A stretch of 64,000 nt of DNA from Sambucus nigra (Eukaryota > Streptophyta > Magnoliopsida > Dipsacales > Adoxaceae), in NCBI GenBank assembly GCA_949130495.1, contig OX422216.1, forward strand, positions 359,872,605 through 359,936,604, in the 5' to 3' direction. The notes beneath the pieces are model-generated. The model was not told where the DNA came from. It made no database searches and was given only the letters and a program-made list of their open reading frames with translations. Positions 34,301-47,027 of the stretch are shown here, piece by piece; positions within the stretch are counted from its first letter, which is position 1; each line of letters opens with the position of its first letter. The position numbers were made by a program, and so were the translations under genes.

Positions 34301-37300
34301 TATACTCAAACCGGGAGTCTGGTGACTATGCAATCGGTTCATACGACTCACATTGGTCCCGTGCGAGGTGCTCGTGCCTCTTACAGGACCGTTTTGTGGT
34401 TATTTTTATTTTAAACCCTTTGACGACAAGTCTAACTGTCTGCAAATTCTTATCATGTACTCAAACTGGGAGTCTTGCGACTATGCATTCAGTTCCTACA
34501 AGTTATATTGTTCCCGTGCGAGGTACTCATACCTCTTACGGGACCATTTTGTGGCTGTTTTATATTTTCACCATATGATGGCATGTTTTTTAGCTCTAGT
34601 CTAACCATTTAAAAATTCTCATCGTATAATAAAATGGGGAGTCCGATGACTACGCGATCTGTTGCCATTAGTTACATTGGTCCAGTGCGAGGAGCTAGTG
34701 CATCTTACAGGACCATTTTGTGGATGTTTTACGTTTTCACCATTAGAGAGCCTATCTTTAATCCAAATTTTAACTTTCTACAAATTCTCATCGTATACTC
34801 AAATGGGAGTCCGGTGACTACGCAATCGGTTCATACGACTCACATTGGTCCTATGCGAGGTGCTCATGCATCTAATGGGACTGTTTTGTGGTTGTTTTAA
34901 TTTTTCACCATTTGACAACCAGTCTAACTGTTTAAAAATTCTCATTGTATACTCAAAGCGGGAGTCCCGTGACTACGCGTTCAATTCCTACAATTTATAT
35001 TGGTCCCATGCGAGGTACGCATGCCACTTACGGAACCCTTTTGTGGCTGTTTTATATTTTCACCTTATGATGGCATGTTTTTAAGCTCTAGTCCAACCGT
35101 ATGCAAATTCTCATCTTATACTGAAACGGGAAGTCCAGTGACTACACGATCGGTTCCCACAAGTTACATTGGTACTGTGTGAGGTGCTCGTGAATTTTAT
35201 AGGACCATTTTGTGGTTGTTTTACGTTTTCACCCTTTGACGCCATGTTTTTAAGTCTAATCTAATTTTTTTCAAATTCTCATCGTTTATAGTCAAATCGG
35301 GAGTCCCGTGACTAGGCGTTCAGTTCCTATAAGTTATATTTGTCCCGTGTGAGGTACTCGTGCCTCTTACGAGACCGTTTTGTGGCTGTTTTACATTTTC
35401 ACCATTAGACAACTTATCTTTAAGCATAAGTTTAACTTTTTGCAAATTCTCATCGTATACTCAAATCGAGAGTCCGGTGATTATGTAGTCGGTTCTTACG
35501 TGTCACCTTGATCTCTTGCGAGGTGCTCGTGCCTCCTATGGGATCGTTTTGTGGATGTTTTACGTTTTCACCCTTTGACAACATGTTTTTAACCTTAAAT
35601 ATAACTTTTTGTAAATTCTCTTTGTATACTCAAATGGGGAGTCCAGTAACTATATGACCGGTTCCCACAAGTTACATTGGTCTCGTGCGAGGTGCTCGTG
35701 CCTCTCAAAGAACTATTTTGTGACTGTTTTATGTATTCACTCATTGACAGCACATTTTTAAGCCTAAGTCTAAATTTTTGCGAATTCTCATCGTATACTC
35801 AAACCAGGAGTCCGGTGACTTCCCGATCGGTTCATATAAGTTCCATTGGTCTTGTGCGAGGTGCTCGTGCATCATATGGGACCATTTTGTGGGTGTTTTA
35901 CTTTTTCAACCTTTGACGACCTATTTTTAAGCCCATGTCTAATAGTTTATAAATTCTTATCGTATACTCAAACCGAGAGTTTCGTGACTACTCGTTCAGT
36001 TCCTACAAGTTATATTGGTCCCGTGCGAGGTACTCGTGCCTCTTACGGGACCCTTTTGGGTTGTTTTACAATTTCACCATATGACGGCATGTTTTTAAGA
36101 CCAAGTCTAATCGCATGAAAATTCTCATCGTATACTCAAACGAGGAGTCCGGTGACAATGCAATCATTTCCCACGTGTTACATTGTTCTCGTGCGAGAAG
36201 CTCGTGCATCTCGTGGGACCGTTTTGTGGCAATTTCACATTTTCACCCTTTGACGCCATATTTTTAAGCCTAAGTCTAAATTTTTGCAAATTCTAGTCGT
36301 ATATACTCAAATAGGGAGTCCAATAACTACGCGTCCGGTTCGTACGAGTGACACCAATCCCGTGCGAGGTGCTCGTGCCTCTTACGGGACCGTTTTGTAT
36401 CTATTTTACGTTTTCACCCATTAATGACGTGTTTTTCAGTCCAAGTTTAACTGTTTACAAATTCCAATCATATACTCAAACCGAAAGTACCGTGACTACG
36501 CGTTCAGTTCCTACAAGTTATATTAGTCCCGTGCGAGGTACTCGTGCCTCTTACAGGACCCTTTTTTGACTATTTTACATTTTCACCATTAGACGACTTA
36601 TCTTTAAGCCTAAGTTTAAATTTTTGTAGATTCTCTTCGTATACTCAAACCGGGAGTCCGATGACTACGCAGTCGATTCATAAGAGTCACATCGGTCCCA
36701 TGCGAGGTGCTCGTGCCTCTAACGGGACCATTTTGTGGTTGTTTTAATTTTTCACCCTTTGATGACCAGTATAACTGTTTTCAAATTCTCATTGTATACT
36801 CAAATTGGGAGTCCCGTGACTGCGCGTTCAGTTCTTATAAGTTAGATTTGTCCTGTGCGAGGTACTCATGCCTCTTACGGGACCCTTTTGTGGATGTTTT
36901 ACATTTTCACCATATAATGGCATGTTTTTAAACTCTAGTCTAACCATACCCAAATTCCCATCGTATACTCAAACGAGGAGTCCAGTGACTATGCGATCGG
37001 TTCCCACGAGTTACATTGGTACTGTGCGAGGTGCTCATGCGTCTTACATGACCATTTTGTGGTTGTTTTACGTTTTCACCATTTGACGCCATTTTTTTGC
37101 CTAAGTCTAAATTTTTGCAAATTTTCATCATTTATAGTCAAACCGGGAGTCCCGGGACTAGGCATTCAGTTCCTATAAGTTATATTGGTCCCGTACGAGG
37201 TACTCGTGCCTCTTACGAGACCGTTGTGTGGCTGTTTTACATTTTCCCCATTAGATGACTTATCTTTAAGCCTAAGTTTAACTTTTTGGAAATTATCGTC

Positions 37301-39272
37301 GTATACTCAAATGGGAAATTCGGTGATTACACAATTGATTCATATAAGTCACATTGATCCCGTGCGAGGTGCTCGTGCCTCCTATGGGACCGTTTTTTGA
37401 CTGTTTTACGTTTTCACCCTTTGACAACATGCTTGAAGCCTAAATCTAACCATTTGTGAATTCTCGTCATATACTCAAACGGGGAGTCCGATGACTTTGC
37501 GATCCTTTCTCACGAGTTACATTGGTCCTGTGCAAGGTGCTCGTGCATCTTACGTGACCGTTTTATGGCTGTTTTACATTTCACCCTTTGATGCAATGTT
37601 TTTAAGCCTAAGTCTAAATTTTTGCAAATTCTCATCGTTTAAAGTCAAATCGGGAGTCCCATGACAACGTGTTCAGTTCCTCCAAGTTATATTAGTCCCG
37701 TATGAGGTACTCGTGCCTCTTACGGGACCATTTTTTGGCTGTTTTATATTTTCACCATTAAACGGCTTATCTTTAAGCCCAAGATTAATTTTTTACAAAT
37801 TCTCATTGTATACTCAAACCGGGAGTCTGGTGACTATACAGTCGGTTAATATGAGTCACATTGATCCCGTGCGAGGTAGTTGTGCTTCCTGTGGGACCGT
37901 TTTGGGGTTGCTTTACATTTTCACCCTTTGACAACATATTTTAAGCCAAAATCTAACCGTTTGAAAATTCTCGTTGTATACTCAAACTGAGAGTCCAGAG
38001 ACTACGCGGTCAATTCGTATGAGTTACATTGGTGCTCGTGCCTCTCGCTGAACCATTTTGTGGTTGTTTTACGTATTCACTCTTTAACGACAGGTTTTTA
38101 AGCCTATGTCTAAATTTTTTAAAACTCTCGTCGTATACTCAAACCAAGAGTCCGATGACTACGCGGTCGGTTCATACAAGTTACACTAGTCCCGTACGAG
38201 GTGCTCGTATCTCATACGGGACCATTTTGTGGTTGTTTTACTTTTTCACCCTTTGACGACATGTTTTTAAACCTAAGTCTAAAAGTTTACAAATTCTCAT
38301 TAAATACTCAAATGGGGAGTCTAGTGACTACGCATTCAGTTCCTTCAAGTTATATTGGTCCCGTGCGAGGTAACCGTATCTCTTATGGTACCGTTTTGTG
38401 GCTGTTTTACATTTTCACCATATGACGGCATGTTTTTAAGTCCAAGTCTAATCATATGAAAATTCTCGTCATACACTCAAATGGCGGGTCGGGTGACAAC
38501 GCAATCAGTTACCACGAGTTACATTGGTCCTGTGCGAGGAGCTCACATGTCTTACGGGATCATTTTGTGTATGATTTACATTTTAACCCTTTGACTCCAT
38601 GTTTTTAAGCCTAAGTCTAAATTTGTGCAAATTCTCGTTGTATATACTCAAACTGGGAGTTCAGTGACTACACGGCCGATTCTTACGACTTACATCGGTC
38701 CCGTACGAGATCCATGTGCCTCTCACTGATTCGTTTTGTGGTTGTTTTATGTATTTTCACTGTTTGACGACAAATTTTTAAGCCTAATTCTAAATTTTTG
38801 CAAATTCTCATTGTATACTCAAACCAGGACTCCGGTGACGTCACGGTCAGTTCATACGAGTTACATTGGTCCAGTGCGAGGTGCTCGTATCTGATACGAG
38901 ACCATTTTGTGGTTGTTTTACCTTTTCACCCTTTGACTACATGTTTTTAAGACTAAGTCTAATAGTTTACAAATTGTCATCATATACTCAAGCCGGGAGT
39001 TCCGTAACTATGCGTTCAGTTCCTACAAGTTATATTGGTCCCGTTCGAGGTACTCGTGCCTCTTACTCAACCGTTTTGTGGCTATTTTACATTTTCACCA
39101 TATGATGACATGTTTTTAAGACCAAGTCTAATAGTATGAAAATTCTCGTCGTTTTGTGGCTAGGTTGTAGTGTTATATAGCTTGTTTTGTGGCTATTTTA
39201 CTTTTTCACCCTGTGATGGCATGTTTTTAATCCTAGGTCTAACTATTTGCAAATTCTCGTCGTATACTCAGG
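31395..39272. repeat. Satellite array, ~169-bp monomers, higher-order repeat
   Basis: About 46-47 head-to-tail monomers of about 155-172 bp. The consensus landmarks of one monomer are GGGAGTCCGGTGACTACGCG, CGGTTC..ACGAGTTACATTGG, TCCCGTGCGAGGTGCTCGTG, CCTCTTACGGGACCGTTTTG, TTTTCACCCTTTGACG and TTCTCATCGTATACTCAAA. Eleven monomer types recur in a fixed order. The type-1 marker ATTCACTCATTGAC lies at 31546, 33395, 35735 and 38075 (spacing 1849, 2340, 2340); the shortened type-7 monomer lies at 32571, 34420, 34912 and 36759 (spacing 1849, 492, 1847). The basic unit is thus an 11-mer of about 1849 bp, lengthened to a 14-mer (2340 bp) by a three-monomer duplication. Small frames found here (MVPCEVLVPLTGPFCG-like) are repeat translations with no evidence of being genes. 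Confidence 0.95.
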
Positions 39273-41025
39273 CAGGAATAAAACTAAATTATATCTACTA
39301 CATCATGCGTGGGAATAGAAAGTAAAAATAATCTAATGCATCCCTATACTCTAGAATATCAAACTAGGGGTGGTTGATGGACTTGCCACCGACTATACAC
39401 TACCGTTTAGGTCGCAAAAAAGGGTTTTGGTAATTACGAAAAGCCAAAACCAAAACCAAAAATATGAAAATTGGTTTTGATTGAATCCTTCATGAAAATG
39501 ATTTACAGAAACTACATGCCAAATTTACCAAAAACCAAAATACTAAAATTACCATACCGAAAATTTCCAATATTAAAAAACTGAACTACCCCTTTCAAAA
39601 TTTTTAAACCGGCTAACCTTGCATGGCCAACAGCCGCAACTAGATCATTGTTTGATGAAACCTTGTCCTGGTCTTCATCTTTATACTACATAATTTAATA
39701 AGCATAAAAATTTGGGGAAACGAACAATGAAGAATCCATATTGGAAGATATATGGTGTTATATACCATAATATGAGGCAGATTGTCACAGTCAATTTCAT
39801 TTCCTACTCTGGATTATTGCAGTTATGAGATCTGTCAAACTTCGAGTATGTGATCTCAATGAAAATAGAGAATCAAATCAACATTAATTGTTCATCGAAA
39901 TTGATCATTTACTCCTTGGGATGAAGCCCGTGCTAGTGTCTAGAAGGTGGTATTGAATGAGATGAATGGTTCTGTTAGCGCGCTCCTATTTTCAGCCTCC
40001 CTTTGTACCCAAAAAAAAGAAAAAAAAAAGAAATGGTTTAGTAACTAATGTTGCATCAAATCATTTTCTCATTGTCATAATTTGAACTACTGTCATTTCT
40101 ATTTTAGTTTATCACCCTAAACAAATATGTACATAATCCATAAATCTATCAACTTAAAAGAAAGAGAAAAAGAAAAACATGAACACTGTCCTGATTTATT
40201 ATAATCCATAACTATGACACAAATACTGAATCTGAATTCGAAATGATGAAAATTGCAATAACATGGGATTTAAATAACCAAACCTAAATCCACGTAAGCA
40301 CAATAAAACTAAAAATGAAAATGTAAAACTCATTCCATAAATAGAATACTCAAACCCGTGGTATTTCTATTTTAGCTTTGTTTCAATGATTTTTTCTCCC
40401 ATCAATCATTTTACAATGACTCCATTTACTCCTGCGTTGCCAGCAAAATCAAATTTATATGTTAGTAGGCACTATTTAATGATACAATGAGATAAAAACA
40501 AACCTTAGAAATTATAAATAATTGAACAAATATATAAACGACTGAACAAATGTGCGCCAACAATGTATAATCTATTCAAGACTTAAATAAAAAAATTTGG
40601 ACCACTCGGCTACACTTTAAAGAACCAACATAAATATATTTATCACTTCAAACTTTAACAGGTAATGATTCAAGCTTAAACTACTTAGCCATTTTGTCAA
40701 CAAAGTAGCATACACAACCTATATTACACTACAACCTATATAACACTGAATAAATTCTCAGAGAAAAATGGTAGAACAAAAAAAACAAATTCAAAACAAA
40801 AACACAAAATATGAAAAATGAACAACTCTAAATGAAAAAACTATAGACCTAAACATTTTGAACACAAAATTAAAAACTCTAAATGAAAATGAATAATTCT
40901 AAATGAAACACCCTAACCCTAAACATTTTCAACACAAAATAATTAAATCAAGAAACCAACGATTAAAAGATGAAAATCGTACCTTATTGAGATGAAAATC
41001 AAGCAACCAACGATCAAGAAACCAA
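39273..41025. other. AT-rich CACTA interior right of satellite
   Basis: No coding sequence recognised. An A-rich AAACCAAAAC-type tract lies at 39440-39600. Confidence 0.45.
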
Positions 41026-41035
41026 CTACTGAATA

Positions 41036-41290
41036 AGAGAAAAGGGGATGTCGTTGTGGGTGCAGGGGGTGGGGTTGCAGAGGTGAGAGGAGGTGGCGCA
41101 GGGGAGAGGGGGATGTTGCGGCACTAGGGAGTGGGTTGGGTCAGGGGAGAGGGGAATGACGCGGCACTGGGGAGTGGGGCGGCTCAGGGGAGAGGGGGTG
41201 GGGCAGCGCAGCGAGTGAGAGGGAAGAGAGCAGCGAGAGAGAGGGTCTGAGAGAAGGGAGAGGGAGAGGGAGTGGTCGTGTGATTGCAAG
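41036..41290. repeat. G-rich short tandem repeat
   Basis: Three diverged units with CAGGGGAGAGGGG (41099, 41141, 41196) and GCGGCACT.GGGAGTGGG between them, followed by GAGAGGGA repeats. Strong G/C strand bias. The long minus-strand frame across it (rich in S, P and L) is a repeat artefact. Confidence 0.75.
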
Positions 41291-41337
41291 ATAGAAAAAT
41301 GAAAAAATTTGAGGGGAAAATAAGTAAAACTATCAAA

Positions 41338-41550
41338 AGGGTCGGAAATATTTGTCCCTTTTTCTATACCAAAAGGGACGGATTTTAAAACCTTCTCTTT
41401 TGTTATAGTAGACATGACTTAAAAATCCATCCCTTATATTTGTTTGGGAAAAAAGATAAAAATTCAAGGCATGCCAAAAGGGACGGATTTTGAAACCGTC
41501 CCTTTTGCGATATCAAGAGGGACGGTTTTTAAAACTTGTCTCTTTAGAAA
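41338..41550. repeat. CACTA subterminal repeats, right
   Basis: Units such as AAAGGGACGGATTTTAAAACC (about 41380-41398), GGGACGGATTTTGAAACCGT (41479-41498) and GGGACGGTTTTTAAAACTTG (41518-41537), matching those at 30136-30450. Confidence 0.75.
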
Positions 41551-41559
41551 TTAAGAAAC

Positions 41560-43840
41560 TAGATTATATGACCACGTTTATATATTTCGACATGATATTT
41601 CTACTATAACACAAAACTAATGATATTTCTGCACAAAGTAAACTTGCATTAAGGTGATTCTATGAATCAACCTCAAAATCCCCAAATCTCAAGAGTTAGG
41701 GTTAATTCGTTTTCCTCCTTAATAGGTAGTGTTTTTCCAATATATTCTTTATGCTTTAAGTTATGTTAATTAGTCTACTATATTTTAAAAAATTCATAAC
41801 AGGATTAAGCCACATATTCGCCTCAAATAAAAGGATAAAAGCCAGCAACAAATGGTCTAAAACTTGGCCCAACTAATATTATTACACAGTGGACCATTTT
41901 CCCATAGTTCGTAACTCAGTTTGGATTTTCCAAATTCGAGGACCCAACCCAAAATAACCGTATTCCATGAGTAATTTATTTTATTTACGTTTTTTAACTA
42001 TCTAGTACGCATATCTTACATTCAAATCTTAGTTGCTAATAAATTAATTTGGAATCAATATTATAAGAGCCTACTTCAATCTCAAGAGGATGCAATGTCG
42101 ATAAAATAGTCCAATCATGGACCCCCCAACACTTATCTCTATGACCACATCATAGATGACCACAATACTAAGTCACTTAAAAATTTAGCTTAACAAATTA
42201 TTACGAGTAAGAAAATTATTATACATATCAAAACACAACTTAATAATGTACGACTGTATAAGAAACATGTAAATGTACTAAATGACACATTGAATATCAT
42301 AAGAAATATCTAATTATCATGCAACTAATAATTACTTAATAATTAATTAAATTTAAAAACAATATGGAGTATTACATATTTATATATAAATACACATGAA
42401 TGGGGAAATCAAAGTTGTGGTTTAATTAGGATCGAGGACTAATAAACTTTTAATTAATTTAATAGTTTGACTTTTGAGATTCGAAAAAGGTGTTTGTGTA
42501 TTCAAGTATCATGTGATATATAATGTATACATTATGGTATGTATTATTATGCAGTATAGATTTAGTATATGGTTGCTTAAGGTAACATATGGAATGTGTA
42601 GAGGGGGCTTGAAGGTAATTTTGAGATCGAAGATAAATCCCCATTAGCAACAGTGTTTTGGGATTAAAGCATTGAGGAAGCTCAATCGAGGTAGTTCAGC
42701 ACGAGACAGTTCAACGTGGCAACTCATAGCTTCTTGTGGTAGTTAGTTATATTGTATTTTTGTTTATATTGACTATGAGCTATAACAGTTGTAATGATGT
42801 AAAGAGAATAATAATGAGTTTTAGTGTGAGGTCACACGGTACTCGCAGAGACCAGGCTTGGCAGGGTTTGGGAGAGCTTTCATGCTCTATCGAATGACCG
42901 TGTCGTGGGAACTCTAGAGGGACTTGGTTTGAATGATTGAGAAATGAGGCACCGTTGGGGCTTGTCCTGACCATCTTAGATACACCTGGTAAAACACCGA
43001 AGGACTCTTACAGTGGAATCTCGGGCAGAGCATCTTGGAGTTCCATCCGGCGTAGAGTTGTGAGCCAAATAACCCTCTACTTAATGTCACATCCACTTTA
43101 TCTGATGTCACTAACCAGCTAGGTATTTTCAGACCTGGACTTCAGTAATCCACCATGGTATTTGGGGTTGTCAAACAGTTGGTGAGCCACCTCTATGACA
43201 ACGTCCCCCTAACACACAGTGGTTAGGCAAAAGGCATGTCTTGGCATTTAATGTTTATGACGTGGAGACAACTCGTGCATCAGGTATTTAATGTTTGTGA
43301 CATAAAGTATGAGGGATGTCTTTCGCAGGCATTGAATGTAGAGTTGCCTCGGGCGTGATGTGGGAGGCTATTTAAAGACCCCACACACCTATGGAGAATG
43401 ATCATGTTCTTTTGAAAATTCATAAGTTATTGATAGAGAGAGTTATTACAAACTAGAAATTTTACTGACCCACCATTATCATTTATTACGAAGATTTTAA
43501 TGCTTGATAGAAATTTTGGAGGGTGGTTGGTGTGTTTGGCTTCCTGCCAAGGTGTATCTAAGCTGCTTATTTCTCTCTCCCTCTAACTGAGTTACTTCTT
43601 TTTCTTTTTTTTTCTTTTTTTTGAACATGGGCTTGTGCCTCAAAATTGTCCCAAAACCATTACCAATGAAACCACACTAATCCATTTCTTGGAAAAAAGG
43701 GATTTACAAGGAAAAAAACGAGCTAAATCTAACTTTTAAAAAAAAGATTAGGTAAATCTACTCTAGAAAAACACATTAAAAAAGATGTAATTTGAAAATC
43801 AAAACAACAAATTTAACAAAACTACACTTCTTAAATCTAT
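41560..43840. other. Unassigned interval left of the bHLH relic
   Basis: AT-rich, no recognised domain. 42660-43560 has a more balanced composition and a TATTTAAAG TATA-like site at about 43370-43378 and could be a decayed LTR, but no matching terminal repeats were found. T/A-rich low-complexity sequence lies at 43600-43640. Confidence 0.4.
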
Positions 43841-44619
43841 CTAATTGATATTAGGGGTCTGCATCAACTGATTGACTTCTTTGAGGATTAGAGTGTTTGA
43901 TTGGAGTTCAAGGTCACTTTTTAGAGTTTGAACAAACTCTTTTGGAACTAAGCACTTCTCAGCTGAGCACAGTTTCTCTTGAATTAATGGAGATGCAACA
44001 AGTACATGGAGTTCTTCACTAGGGGATGATTTCTCAATTTCTTGAATTGACCCCATGGTTTGAAGAATTACAACTTGGCCTCTAAGAAATTTAATTTACT
44101 TATAGCGGCTTCAAACATTTCAACAGTGTTCATCTTTTGTCCATTAGGTACAAGCTTCCCAAGCTCTTGAGTCTTCTCACGTATCTTCCGCCTCCTCTTC
44201 CTCGCTGCAATACTTTGATCTGATAATGTCCCCTCACTTAGTTTATTCACAAAATTCTCTTCACTTCCACCACCACCATAACCATAAACCAACGGAGAAG
44301 TAATGAAATCAGACAATGAAAGCGGAAGCTCCGGTAACCTATATGGGTTCGAACTAGGAACAATCGGGTGGAACAAACTTTGATCAAATTCCAAGTTTTA
44401 GTTATCTTGGAAATTGAATTTCTGGCATTTATTTTCTGAGTAATTGGAAAATTGGTTAGGTTCAAAGATTGGTTCAATTGAAGTGTCCTAAGGAGTGAAA
44501 TTGTCATGGAAACTTAGAAGCTCTGGACCTAAATCTGTTTGTGTTTGTGGATAAATGGTCATCATGTCTTGGTTGACATGTTAAATTGGACCCCAGTTGG
44601 TGAAGTAGCTCAAAGCCAT
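43841..44619 (-). pseudogene. bHLH52/53-like transcription factor pseudogene
   Basis: The family binds DNA as dimers in the nucleus. The minus strand starts MALSYFTNWGPI at 44619 and the same frame runs on through three in-frame stops (TAA near 44583-44581, TAG near 44490-44488, TAA near 44403-44401). The second half reads FDQSLFHPIVPSSNPYRLPE and then the bHLH at about 44214-44083: SIAARKRRRKIREKTQELGK, LVPNGQKMNTVEMFEAA. The second helix is out of frame by a small deletion and insertion, and another one-base loss near 44070 puts the conserved tail VILQTMGSIQE in another frame. The C-terminal LVASPLIQEKLCSAEKCLVP and KEFVQTL match the family end. Two changes are visible: the basic-region ARERRRK is ARKRRRK, and the stops exclude a full protein. 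A short protein from the internal ATG at 44394 to 44068 would lack most of helix 2. No intron is seen. Family assignment is from memory of the motif pattern. Confidence 0.9.
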
Positions 44620-44639
44620 GGAGATTATAATCCAACACC

Positions 44640-46358
44640 AAAAAATAAAAAATAAATTAGTACTAAAATATCAATTAAGTCACATAAGTGGCTTGCAACA
44701 ATGGTGGACTAAAAGATTTCAGGGAGGTTAAAGGGTGTGATGGTAGTTTTCAGTGATTGTTGAATAAAAGTCTGAGAAGAAAGTTGATGTCTTCTATGAC
44801 TGTTAGTGAGAATGTGGTTGAATTATCCTAACTGAGTTACCTTCTGAGTTATATACGAGAGATCTGTGAGTTCAAACTGAATCTATCTTCATTGAGTAGT
44901 GTTTGTATGTCCTATGGTTAATCAATAGTGTTGCTATTTAACATATCATTACTATACTCAAAAGGGGTTACGCCTTCATCTTATCTAAACTACCCTCTTA
45001 TAGAATGTGTATATTTATCTACCTAGGTGATGGAATATAAATTACTTGACATTCGGTATAGTAATTGATGAGAAACTAAAAATCATTTAAGACCCCATTC
45101 CTATATTTTATCCCCTCCAAACCTTTGACGAGAGGGAGAATATGTGTGTCAAAGTTTAAGACAAGGACTTAAAGTGGTTCAAACCTTACAAGACTATCTT
45201 ACATCCACTTTACAATGATTTTATGCATGTATATTAGGATACTAACGAGTGTTATAAGGTAAAGGACCTTAGAATGTAACATAATGACTTTTCTAAGGGT
45301 ACCTGAGTTCTATGCTAGGGCTAAATAGTATCTACAAATTATTTAATAATAGGAAATGGTCTTAGTTACAAGTAAAGTCTTAACTATGGGTTAAGATTAG
45401 TGAAGAAAGGCTAAATACTAATGAGAAGGCTTTCACTCTTTCTTTTATATTAGAATCGAAACTTCCACCACTCCCATATTTATACACCTGCACCCATAAA
45501 GTCACGAATTATACAAGAACAGTGTAGCTGAGATGTATATGAGGTTTGTTGGTGTTATAAAGGTTTTGGACTTTGGGTTAAAGGATTTGAAGGTGGTGTA
45601 AAGTAGTTGTTAGAAGCATTAAATGCGAATGAGAGATTTTAATGGAAATAGATGTGCAAGGTGACAGTGTGTGAAATAGTATTTGTGATTTTCCCATATA
45701 TGCTAGACTTGCTACAGAACCCTTCTTGTTGGGCTATGAGGTCTCGAACTGGTAAGGGATAACCCTTAGAGGTACTATAGGTGTTGAGTGGCAATTTGGG
45801 TTAGTCGTGTCATTTTTGGATCACGTTGATTTTTATTTTAGTATAAGTTTTGGGTACTCCAAAATCTATACAAGTTAATCGGGTCATGTTCATGTCATTT
45901 CGGATTATTACCATAAATGGGTTATCCGGCAACATTCGAGTGTTATTTTCACCTATTATTAGGTTGTCTCTAGGCATTAAGGAAAGTCAAACTGCCATGT
46001 TTGGTGTTTGAACTTCGCTTGGGAGTTGAGGTGAAACAACTATCCCTTATGGATAGGAAATGGGGTGATTGAGTTATATCCTCATACTAGGACATGACCA
46101 TGGGTTCAGCGGTGGCCTTAAAAATATAATTATGGTCTATCTGAGATCCGAGGCCAACAATGGGACCTATATCCTGACTTAAGGGATAACTTTGGTGGTT
46201 TGAGAGGCTTCCAAATACCATATGTAATAATTGGTATTCTTGGCAGCCCAATGTTTCTTATTCCCATGATTGCAGAGGGAAACACTTACTCAGTCATAAG
46301 TTGGGGGCGAGGCCATAATTTTGCACAAAGATTTTTGTCATAATTAGATTTTGTTGGG
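44640..46358. other. Unassigned interval between bHLH relic and copia element
   Basis: No coding sequence or terminal repeats recognised. Part of it (44640-44900) may be the former promoter of the bHLH relic. Confidence 0.4.
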
Positions 46359-46363
46359 GAAAG

Positions 46364-47013
46364 TGATAGAATTATTTTAAAGAATAATTCTACATAATAT
46401 AATTCAAAATTAGATTAATATTAAGAGTCAGTTTGATTATTCAAAGGGTACTCCAAATACCAAAAGTCAAAATGACTCTTGGTTATCTATCTTGATGGAC
46501 AGTTAAGATTAAGTGACTGTTGGACATTTGGGTCATGTCCCTACCTATAAATAAGGGGCTGATTTCCATCATTCGGAAAAATGAAAAGACAACATAATGT
46601 AATTATAGGATAAGGGAGAGAAATCAAAATACTCAAATTTTTGTTTATTTTTGAATTTGGATATAGAAGAAGATCCAACCGTTGGAACGTGCTGAAATTG
46701 GAGTATGTTCTTACTGTATACAATAGGAAGTATTGGTCTGAAATTTAATCCGATCGGACATGTCTAAGGTTAATTGATCCTACAATATTTATATTTGTGA
46801 CATGATGGAGGTATGTCATTACAATATCATTTTGTATTCCTCATAATAATTGAATGGGATAATCATGTTGATCTAAGATCCTAACGTTAAATCTATAATA
46901 CACAACATTTGTATTATTAAAGAACAAATAACATATCAAATTGGATATTTACACGTTAAATTTATATATCCATATAAAATTGTTAATTACGTACTCTTTA
47001 ATTTATGTTTACA
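46364..47013 (+). repeat. 5' LTR of copia element
   Basis: Begins TGATAGAATTATT, ends TTTACA, 650 bp. A TATA box (TATAAATA) lies at 46546-46553. It aligns along its whole length with 55152-55804. Confidence 0.93.
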
Positions 47014-47015
47014 TT

Positions 47016-47027
47016 TGGTATGAGAGG
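47016..47027 (+). other. Degraded primer-binding site
   Basis: TGGTATGAGAGG against the canonical TGGTATCAGAGC, two bases after the LTR end. Confidence 0.75.

Larger units (their letters stand above)
30116..41560. mobile_element. Non-autonomous CACTA-like element carrying a satellite
   Basis: The left end CAGTACAAGAAAAATGGG is one base away from the common CACTACAAGAAAA terminus and is followed by a ladder of subterminal GGGACGG/CCGTCCC units (30136-30450). Equivalent units occur in the mirror region 41338-41550 (GGGACGGATTTTAAAACC and its complements). No transposase was found between them. The interior holds a small three-copy repeat, a 7.9-kb satellite array, AT-rich filler and a G-rich repeat. 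The right terminus itself is not recognisable and may lie at 41545-41600, so no target duplication is shown. Confidence 0.65.

Noticed and set aside
31488..39105. Many small plus-strand frames with repeated MVPCEVLVPLTGPFCGCF-like peptides
   Set aside because: They are translations of the same satellite segment in successive monomers, with stops in every unit and no start or splice logic.
31395..39272. CRISPR array
   Set aside because: The repeat units are long, contiguous and diverged with no unique spacers, and the DNA is eukaryotic.
41395..41411. TTTTGTTATAGTAG as the right CACTA terminus
   Set aside because: Similar TTTTGCGATATC and TTTTCTATACC sequences occur in the neighbouring subterminal units, and subterminal repeats continue to about 41550, so this is probably not the end.
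41026..41415. Minus-strand 129-codon frame rich in S, L and P
   Set aside because: It is created by the G-rich tandem repeat and CACTA subterminal units; no known protein pattern.
44247..44507. Minus-strand frame 44507-44247 as a separate protein
   Set aside because: It is an alternative frame over the bHLH relic; the family similarity lies in the other frame.
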